This document shows positions 58,341 through 64,000 of a DNA stretch of 64,000 nt, in pieces. This stretch comes from an uncultured Clostridium sp. Its GTDB lineage: Bacteria; Bacillota; Clostridia; Peptostreptococcales; Peptostreptococcaceae. The position numbers and the translations under genes were made by a program. The stretch lies in the NCBI GenBank assembly GCA_945871955.1, contig CAMBXR010000007.1, positions 1-64,000 on the forward strand, in the 5' to 3' direction. The notes below the pieces were generated by a model. That model was given only the letters and a program-made list of their open reading frames with translations. It had not been told where the DNA came from and ran no database searches. How positions within the stretch are numbered: position 1 is the first letter of the stretch; every line of letters starts with the position of its first letter.

Positions 58341-59222
58341 ATGAGTAGTAGAAAAGTAAATTTAAAAAAATCATTATTACTTCTTATTGCATTTGTAACT
58401 ATTATCGGTGTATTCAGTACTACATGGGCTTATGTAGATAATCAAAGAAAGATAAGAGCAGAGCAAATAAGAATTGAGGAAGAAAAAAGAAAAGCTGAAG
58501 AAGAAAAGAAAAAATATACAGTAGGAGTTAGTCACGAGGGTAAAAAATACTCTTACGATGCTAATATTGTAGCTGAAAAATTAAGCAAGTATGATTATTC
58601 TAATAATGGAGAGAAAATAGTATTTTTAACTTTTGATGATGGAACATCAAAAACAAATACTCCAAAAGTATTAGATATTTTAAAGGAAGAAGGCGTAAAA
58701 GCAACGTTCTTTTTAACAGGACAGAATATAGAATATGGTGGTGAAGAGGCTAGAAATCTTGTGAAACGGGAGTTTGATGAAGGACATGCCATAGCAAATC
58801 ACTCTTATACACATGATGTAAAAAAATTATATCCTAATAGAGTATTAGACATTGATGCTTTTAAAGCAGATTTTGAAAAAAATGATAAAATGTTAAAAGA
58901 CATATTAGGAAAATACTTCTCAACTAGAGTAATAAGATGTCCAGGTGGATATGGTTCATGGAAAGGTATGGAGCCTTTAGATGAATACTTATCTGAAAAT
59001 AATATGGTATCAATAGATTGGACTTCTTTAAATGCAGATGCAGAAGGTAAAAGAAAAAATGCAAAAGAATTAACTGAATATGCTATTAAAACTTCTAAAG
59101 GAAAAGAAATGGTAGTTCTTTTAATGCATGATACTTATGGAAAAGAAGAAACAGTTAAAGCTTTACCAGGAATAATAAAATATTTTAAAGATAATGGATA
59201 TGAATTTAAAACTCTTTCATAA
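58341..59222 (+). CDS. Membrane-anchored polysaccharide deacetylase (NodB family)
   Basis: The 293-residue protein has a basic N-terminus, one membrane helix at about residues 12-30, a charged coiled-coil stretch rich in Glu and Lys, then a NodB deacetylase domain from about residue 95. Motifs are FLTFDDGTSKTNTP (catalytic Asp and metal Asp), IANHSYTHD with the metal histidines, RCPGGYGSWKG and a final LLMHDTYGKEET. It should act outside the membrane on peptidoglycan or another N-acetylated glycan. A GGGGG ribosome site precedes the start and a terminator follows. Exact substrate is not evident. Confidence 0.9.
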   Translation: MSSRKVNLKKSLLLLIAFVTIIGVFSTTWAYVDNQRKIRAEQIRIEEEKRKAEEEKKKYTVGVSHEGKKYSYDANIVAEKLSKYDYSNNGEKIVFLTFDDGTSKTNTPKVLDILKEEGVKATFFLTGQNIEYGGEEARNLVKREFDEGHAIANHSYTHDVKKLYPNRVLDIDAFKADFEKNDKMLKDILGKYFSTRVIRCPGGYGSWKGMEPLDEYLSENNMVSIDWTSLNADAEGKRKNAKELTEYAIKTSKGKEMVVLLMHDTYGKEETVKALPGIIKYFKDNGYEFKTLS

Positions 59223-59232
59223 AAATAAATAG

Positions 59233-59270
59233 AAAAAAGCACTTATCTATATAAAGATAGTGCTTTTTTT
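59233..59270 (+). terminator. Deacetylase gene terminator
   Basis: AAAAAAGCAC and GTGCTTTTTT flank TATCT/AGATA, making a nearly continuous stem with a T run. Confidence 0.88.
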
Positions 59271-59360
59271 AATTGTAAGGTGTTTTTTATACACATTTTT
59301 CTATGCAATTAATATAATAATTACCGTAGAAGGAAAAGGAAAGAAAAAAATATAAAAAAA

Positions 59361-59402
59361 TTAGCACTCACTACTTGACAGTGCTAATAAAAAGACTATA
59401 AT
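59361..59402 (+). promoter_or_regulatory. CIRCE operator overlapping the hsp20 promoter
   Basis: TTAGCACTC (59361-59369), nine bases and CAGTGCTAA (59379-59387) match CIRCE with one mismatch. The -35 TTGACA (59375-59380) lies inside the operator, and the -10 TATAAT is at 59397-59402 with a 16-base spacer. HrcA binding would directly block RNA polymerase. Confidence 0.92.
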
Positions 59403-59521
59403 AATAAGTAAGAAAACAAACAAAGGATAAATCAGAATACATAAACAAAAATAATATTAAAGTAAAAGATTATCTTTTTACTTAATTAAAGTAAGAAGAT
59501 AAACACAAGGAGGAATTAATT

Positions 59522-59959
59522 ATGAAATTAGTACCAAGAAATAATAATTTAGGATTTAGTTTGTTTGATAATATGTTTGATGATATGTTCAGAGATCCAT
59601 TCTTTACAAGTAGTAATACTACAAAGCTTATGAAGACAGATATACAAGAAAAAGATGATAAATACATTTTAGATATGGATTTACCAGGATATGATAAAGA
59701 AGATATAAAAGCACAACTTAAAGATGGATACTTAACAATAACAGCACAAAAGAATACTTCAAATGAGGATAAAGATGAAAAGGGCAACTATATAAGAAGA
59801 GAAAGATATTGTGGTAAATGCTCAAGAAGCTTCTATGTAGGAGATAGCATAAAAGAAGAAGATATAAAAGCAAACTTCAATAACGGAATATTACAATTAT
59901 CATTCCCTAAGGAAGTTGTTAGAAAAGATGAAGGAACTAAGTATATAACAATTGACTAA
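59522..59959 (+). CDS. Small heat shock protein Hsp20, copy 1
   Basis: This 145-residue protein is an Hsp20/Hsp18-type holdase that keeps unfolding proteins soluble. The N-terminal arm MKLVPRNNNLGFSLFDNMFD precedes an alpha-crystallin domain from about residue 38 (KTDIQEKDDKYILDMDLPGY). The conserved NGILQLSFPKE motif is near residue 119. AAGGAGG lies before the start. The CIRCE promoter is 120 bases upstream. A near-identical second copy follows within 120 bases, so the pair is a recent tandem duplication. Confidence 0.95.
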   Translation: MKLVPRNNNLGFSLFDNMFDDMFRDPFFTSSNTTKLMKTDIQEKDDKYILDMDLPGYDKEDIKAQLKDGYLTITAQKNTSNEDKDEKGNYIRRERYCGKCSRSFYVGDSIKEEDIKANFNNGILQLSFPKEVVRKDEGTKYITID

Positions 59960-60030
59960 GCAAAATTAATCAGTTGTCAAAAATATTAAAATTTAAATTA
60001 TTAAAACTAAAATAATAAGAATAATTGATA

Positions 60031-60060
60031 TATTTCTTATACTTTAAGTATTAAGAAATA
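60031..60060 (+). other. Palindrome just before the second hsp20 ribosome site
   Basis: TATTTCTTATACTT pairs with AAGTATTAAGAAATA with one bulged T, ending three bases before AAGGAGG. It has no T tract, so it is more likely a leader hairpin or operator than a terminator. No CIRCE lies between the two hsp20 genes. Confidence 0.45.
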
Positions 60061-60077
60061 TGAAGGAGGCATTTATT

Positions 60078-60515
60078 ATGACATTAGTACCAAGAAATAA
60101 TAATTTAGGAGTTAGTTTATTTGACAATATGTTTGATGATTTCTTTAAAGATCCATTTTTTACAAGAAATAATTCAGTAAAAGTTATGAAGACGGATATA
60201 CAAGAAAAAGATGATAAATATATTTTAGATATGGATTTACCAGGATACGATAAAGAAGATATAAAAGCACAACTTAAAGATGGATATTTAACAATAAGTG
60301 CACAAAAAAATACTTCAAATGATGAAAAAGATGAAGAGGGTAACTATATAAGAAGAGAAAGATATTGTGGTAAATGCTCAAGAAGCTTCTATGTGGGAGA
60401 TAGCATAAAAGAAGAAGATATAAAAGCAAGCTTCAATAATGGTATATTGGAGTTAACATTCCCTAAAGAAGTACCACAAAAAGAAGAAGAAATGAAATAT
60501 ATTACTATTGATTAG
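60078..60515 (+). CDS. Small heat shock protein Hsp20, copy 2
   Basis: I start this gene at the ATG at 60078, eight bases after AAGGAGG, giving 145 residues like copy 1; an in-frame ATG at 60060 lies upstream of that ribosome site. The protein begins MTLVPRNNNLGVSLFDNMFD and shares the long identical blocks KTDIQEKDDKYILDMDLPGY and YIRRERYCGKCSRSFYVGDS with copy 1. Differences cluster in the N-terminal arm and the C-terminal tail. It probably depends on read-through from the CIRCE promoter or on an unrecognised promoter near 60025. Confidence 0.94.
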   Translation: MTLVPRNNNLGVSLFDNMFDDFFKDPFFTRNNSVKVMKTDIQEKDDKYILDMDLPGYDKEDIKAQLKDGYLTISAQKNTSNDEKDEEGNYIRRERYCGKCSRSFYVGDSIKEEDIKASFNNGILELTFPKEVPQKEEEMKYITID

Positions 60516-60537
60516 TAATAAAAATTTTTGAAAATGT

Positions 60538-60581
60538 TTAGCACTCATTGCTTGACAGTGCTAACAAAGTAGTCCTATAAT
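60538..60581 (+). promoter_or_regulatory. CIRCE operator overlapping the htpG promoter
   Basis: TTAGCACTC (60538-60546), nine bases and CAGTGCTAA (60556-60564), with -35 TTGACA inside (60552-60557) and TATAAT at 60576-60581. The layout copies that upstream of hsp20 copy 1, including the same single CIRCE mismatch. Confidence 0.92.
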
Positions 60582-60626
60582 TAATATGGGAATAAATAGA
60601 AAATAAAAATGAATTAAAAAACCATA

Positions 60627-60660
60627 AAATGCAAGGCGTTTATTCCCACACCTTGCATTT
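60627..60660 (+). other. Hairpin in the htpG 5' leader
   Basis: AAATGCAAGG (60627-60636) and CCTTGCATTT (60651-60660) form a perfect ten-base stem with a 14-base loop, followed by ATTCTATT. It lies after the CIRCE promoter and 40 bases before htpG. It may be an attenuator or a stability element. Confidence 0.6.
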
Positions 60661-60700
60661 ATTCTATTATATAAAAAGGTGAAATTGAAGGAGGATAAAC

Positions 60701-62569
60701 ATGGAAGTGCAAAAAGGTACGATATCAATTGATACAGAAAATATATTTCCTATAATTAAGAAATGGTTATACTCAGATAAAGATATTTTTATAAGGGAAT
60801 TAATTAGTAATGGATGTGATGCAGTAAGTAAATATAAAAGACTAGTTTCTCTTGGAGAAGTAAAATCATTACAAGATGAAAAATATAAAATTACTGTATC
60901 GATAAGTAAAAAAAATAAAACTATAAAATTTGATGATAATGGTATAGGAATGACAGCAGATGAAGTTGATAAATACATAAATCAAGTTGCTTTCTCTGGT
61001 GCAGAAGATTTCTTCAATAAATATAAAGATAGAATGGAAGAAACTGATATTATTGGTCATTTTGGCTTAGGATTCTACTCAGCTTTTATGGTATCAGATA
61101 AAGTTGAAATAGATACACTATCATTTAGTGAAGGTGCAGAGCCTGTAAGATGGATATCAGAAGGTGGAACTGAATTTGAAATAAGTCCATCAGGAACAAG
61201 GACTACAAGGGGGACAACAATAACACTTTTCTTAGCTGAAGATAGTGAAGAATTTTTAGATGAATATCATGTAAGAAGTATAATAAATAAATATTGTTCT
61301 TTCTTACCTGTTGAAATATATGTGGAAGATGAAGATAAAGAAGTAAAAGATAATGAAGAAAAAGTAGAAGAGAAACCTTTAAATGATACTAATCCATTAT
61401 GGTTAAAATCACCTAAGGATTGTACAGATGAAGAATATAAAGAATTCTACAGAAAAGTATTCAATGTATTTGATGAACCACTATTTTGGATTCATTTAAA
61501 TGTGGATTATCCATTTAACTTAAAAGGAATTCTTTATTTCCCTAAATTAAATAATGAGTTTGAATTAGTAGAAGGTAAGGTTAAACTTTATAATAACCAA
61601 GTATTCGTAGCAGACAATATAAAAGAAGTTATACCGGAATTTTTATTATTATTAAAAGGTGTAATAGATTGTCCTGACTTACCTCTAAATGTATCAAGAA
61701 GTTTCTTACAAAATGATAGAGATGTAAGTAAAATATCTAAACATATAGTTAAAAAAGTAGCAGATAAACTTAAATCTTTATGTAAAAATGATAGAGAACA
61801 GTATGAAAAATTCTGGGACGATATACAAATATTCATTAAATTTGGATGCTTAAAAGATGAAAGCTTTTATGAAAAAGTAAAAGATTATATTCTATATAAA
61901 GATATAGATGGAAAATATATAACTTTAACAGATTACTTAGAAGGTGCAAAAGAGAAACATGAAAATAAAGTATTCTATGTAAATAATATGGACCAACAAT
62001 CTCAATATGTTAAATTATTTAAAGATTATGGATTAAATGCCGTAGTACTTGATAGCACAATAGATAATAATTTTATTTCATTTATAGAATATAAAGAAAT
62101 GGGAACTAAGTTTAATAGAATAGATTCAGATTTATCAGATGTATTAAAAGATAAAGATGTAGAAGAAGATAAAGAATCTAATGAACAAATAACAGACTTA
62201 TTTAAAAATGTTATTGGTGAAAGAGTAGAGAAATACTCTGTAGAAAGTCTAAAAAATGAAGATACACCAGCCATGATTTTAATATCAGAAGAATCTAGAA
62301 GAATGATGGAAATGCAAGCTAGATTTGCTGGAATGAGCTTTAGTATGGATTTAAAAGAAGAGAAAACTCTAGTTATAAATAATAATAACCCATTAGTCAA
62401 AAAACTAGTTTCACTTAAAGATAATGAAGATAAAAAAGAAGAAATAGATGTAATCTGCAATCAAATAGTTGATTTAGCTCTACTTGCAAATAAAGAATTA
62501 AATGCAGAGGAGTTAGATCTATTTATAAAAAGAAGTAATCAATTAATGAGCAAGGTTATATCTTTATAA
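60701..62569 (+). CDS. htpG: Chaperone protein HtpG (Hsp90)
   Basis: HtpG is the bacterial Hsp90, an ATP-driven dimeric chaperone. It has 622 residues. The GHKL ATPase domain contains IFIRELISNGCDAVSKYKRL near residue 29, KFDDNGIGMTADEV near 75 and IGHFGLGFYSAFMVSD near 117. The middle domain has VDYPFNLKGILYFPK near 268 and LPLNVSRSFLQND near 328. The C-terminal dimerisation domain ends the protein. AGGAGG precedes the ATG. A CIRCE operator upstream puts it under HrcA, which differs from B. subtilis, where htpG is not in the HrcA regulon. Confidence 0.97.
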   Translation: MEVQKGTISIDTENIFPIIKKWLYSDKDIFIRELISNGCDAVSKYKRLVSLGEVKSLQDEKYKITVSISKKNKTIKFDDNGIGMTADEVDKYINQVAFSGAEDFFNKYKDRMEETDIIGHFGLGFYSAFMVSDKVEIDTLSFSEGAEPVRWISEGGTEFEISPSGTRTTRGTTITLFLAEDSEEFLDEYHVRSIINKYCSFLPVEIYVEDEDKEVKDNEEKVEEKPLNDTNPLWLKSPKDCTDEEYKEFYRKVFNVFDEPLFWIHLNVDYPFNLKGILYFPKLNNEFELVEGKVKLYNNQVFVADNIKEVIPEFLLLLKGVIDCPDLPLNVSRSFLQNDRDVSKISKHIVKKVADKLKSLCKNDREQYEKFWDDIQIFIKFGCLKDESFYEKVKDYILYKDIDGKYITLTDYLEGAKEKHENKVFYVNNMDQQSQYVKLFKDYGLNAVVLDSTIDNNFISFIEYKEMGTKFNRIDSDLSDVLKDKDVEEDKESNEQITDLFKNVIGERVEKYSVESLKNEDTPAMILISEESRRMMEMQARFAGMSFSMDLKEEKTLVINNNNPLVKKLVSLKDNEDKKEEIDVICNQIVDLALLANKELNAEELDLFIKRSNQLMSKVISL

Positions 62570-62572
62570 AAT

Positions 62573-62612
62573 AAAAGTATCACTTAGGAATAATTCCTAG
62601 GTGATACTTTTT
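62573..62612. terminator. Bidirectional terminator between htpG and the RND gene
   Basis: AAAAGTATCACTTAGGAA pairs with TTCCTAGGTGATACTTTT, flanked by T runs on both strands. Confidence 0.92.
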
Positions 62613-62621
62613 TCTCATATA

Positions 62622-64000
62622 TTAATCCTCTTCATCAATGATGATTTGTCTTAATTCTTTACGACGGTTGAAGATATCATATAAAGTAGGAACAACAAAT
62701 AAAGTTAATAATGTGGCATAGCTAAGACCGCCTATAGTTACTATAGCTAGAGATTGTGTCATTTCAGCCCCCATACCAACACCCATGGCCATGGTAGACA
62801 TGGCAAGAATTGTTGTTAAAGCTGTCATAAGTATAGGTCTAATACGAGTACGTCCAGCCTCCACAAGGGCATCTTTTTTATTTAATCCATTTATACGAAG
62901 TTGATTAACATAATCCACAAATACTATACCATTATTAACAACTACACCGGCAAGTACTAAGAATCCAAGCATAGATATAACGCTTAATTCTTTACCAGTA
63001 ATAAGTAATGCCAGTAAACCACCAGTAAAGGCAAGAGGTATAGTAAACATTACTATAAATGGTGATAATAATGATTGGAATTGAGCCACCATTATTAAAT
63101 AAATAAATAATATGGCAAGAGCAATCATTTTAACTAAATCTGTTAATGCATTATTGATAGATTCAGTTTCACCAGATAATTCTATATCATATCCATCAGG
63201 AGCTTTATATTTATCTAATTTTGCTTGAACATCTTTACTAACTAGACCTATATTATGATCTTTATCAACACCTGCAGTTACAGAGATATATCTAGTTTGA
63301 TTATCATGATTTATAGAAGTAGGAGTATCAGCCTTCTCTATAGTACAAATATCTGATAATTTCACTGTTACAGACTCTGTACCTTCTGTACCCTTTAGTT
63401 CTATATCTTTTAATTGATTTAAATTTAAAGTATCTTGATTAATAATGATTACAGGATAATCTTTAGAATCAATTGTTAAAGTTGTAGAATTAGTTTCTGT
63501 TGATAATTTAGAAGAAACTTGTTGGAAAACTTGAGCTATTGTTAGACCATACTCCATAGCTTTATTTTTATTGATAACAACTCTTTGTTCTTTGGTAGTT
63601 ACACCAATACCACCATCCACATTAGTAGTACCTTCCATGCTAGATAACATATCGACTAAATCATCAGATATTTCTTTAAGCTTTTCTAAGTCATCCCCTT
63701 TTATGATTATATTTATACCAGAGCCGCCTAAAGCAGATGTATCCATTGAAGATGAAGAAACATCAACTTCACAATCAAGAGACTTAGTTTTTTCTTTAAT
63801 TTCTTCAGCTATTTCATCATTAGTACGTTTTTTGTCATCCTTTAAAATAATATAAGCTGACATACTATTAGGATTATTAGATGATGAACTAAAAGACATG
63901 GAAGTGGAAGAGTCCATTGCACCAATACCTTCTACATCATCAATAGTTAAAACTTGATCAACAACTTTATCTGTTATATTTCTAGCTTCTTCTTTAGTGA
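62622..64000 (-). CDS. RND family efflux transporter, C-terminal part
   Basis: The frame is open through the window edge, so the N-terminal part is missing; about 459 C-terminal residues are visible. It is of the AcrB/HAE1 type (SwrC-like in Firmicutes). The periplasmic-type porter domain has ALGGSGINIIIKGDDLEKL and SVTVKLSDICTIEKADTP. The C-terminal membrane block has about six helices, with IMVAQFQSLLSPFIVMFTIP, GVVVNNGIVFVDYVNQLR and RIRPILMTALTTILAM, all family hallmarks. Cargo is unknown. Its adaptor gene is not in view. Confidence 0.92.
   Translation of the reverse strand, partial: TKEEARNITDKVVDQVLTIDDVEGIGAMDSSTSMSFSSSSNNPNSMSAYIILKDDKKRTNDEIAEEIKEKTKSLDCEVDVSSSSMDTSALGGSGINIIIKGDDLEKLKEISDDLVDMLSSMEGTTNVDGGIGVTTKEQRVVINKNKAMEYGLTIAQVFQQVSSKLSTETNSTTLTIDSKDYPVIIINQDTLNLNQLKDIELKGTEGTESVTVKLSDICTIEKADTPTSINHDNQTRYISVTAGVDKDHNIGLVSKDVQAKLDKYKAPDGYDIELSGETESINNALTDLVKMIALAILFIYLIMVAQFQSLLSPFIVMFTIPLAFTGGLLALLITGKELSVISMLGFLVLAGVVVNNGIVFVDYVNQLRINGLNKKDALVEAGRTRIRPILMTALTTILAMSTMAMGVGMGAEMTQSLAIVTIGGLSYATLLTLFVVPTLYDIFNRRKELRQIIIDEED

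Noticed and set aside
60060..60077. Start of hsp20 copy 2 at 60060
   Set aside because: This ATG lies before the AAGGAGG at 60063-60069; the ATG at 60078 gives the same start as copy 1.

Overview
The window is one contiguous piece of a very AT-rich, low-GC Firmicutes chromosome. Gene content and order point to the class Clostridia and most likely the family Peptostreptococcaceae. From memory, the overall order (mreB-like, metK, recD2, comF, hpf, secA, prfB, tex, tsa genes, rex, glutamate dehydrogenase, pyr, groESL, gua, pur, htpG) resembles the origin-proximal arm of Clostridioides difficile. The organism is not C. difficile itself, and I cannot name the species from the sequence alone. Almost everything is core housekeeping. 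There is no prophage, insertion sequence, CRISPR array, tRNA or rRNA gene that I can see.

Layout. Positions 1-5873 hold the end of an MreB/Mbl gene, a spore protease YyaC, a SAM riboswitch with metK, recD2 and comFC. Positions 5881-7200 hold an independently transcribed structured RNA of the raiA-motif type, a very AT-rich gap with a cluster of DnaA-box-like 9-mers, and the ribosome hibernation factor gene hpf. Positions 7287-16913 carry rmuC, secA, prfB (with the programmed +1 frameshift), tex, an amidohydrolase, and an FMN riboswitch controlling the riboflavin transporter ribU. Positions 17118-25232 carry the t6A-tRNA genes tsaE-tsaB-rimI-tsaD, a Rid protein, the ABC-F gene ydiF facing the redox regulator rex, two small ferredoxins and glutamate dehydrogenase. 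Positions 25405-28746 are a pyrB-pyrK-pyrD-pyrE operon with a PyrR-binding hairpin right at the first ribosome binding site. After ogg and cls comes the only clearly accessory block (31579-36415), a teichoic-acid-type locus with a decayed glycerophosphotransferase copy and a TagGH exporter. Then follow CIRCE-groESL, a gamma-glutamyltransferase lipoprotein, a guanine riboswitch with guaBA, a BMP-family lipoprotein, an NCS2 purine permease, and the eight-gene purE-C-F-M-N-H-D-L operon. The window ends with a polysaccharide deacetylase, CIRCE-controlled tandem hsp20 genes, CIRCE-controlled htpG, and an RND efflux gene cut by the window edge.

How the parts fit together. About half the window serves nucleotide metabolism (pyr, gua, pur, purine uptake). 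Its control is layered: PyrR RNA binding, a guanine riboswitch, and ACGAA motifs that look like PurR boxes. A second theme is stress and dormancy: raiA RNA and hpf, three CIRCE operators on chaperone genes, Rex, and YyaC. The most interesting non-coding signals are the raiA RNA with its own promoter and terminator, the DnaA-box cluster beside it, a dispersed hairpin repeat family whose two full copies differ by compensating stem changes, and the PyrR hairpin that abuts a Shine-Dalgarno sequence instead of a terminator.
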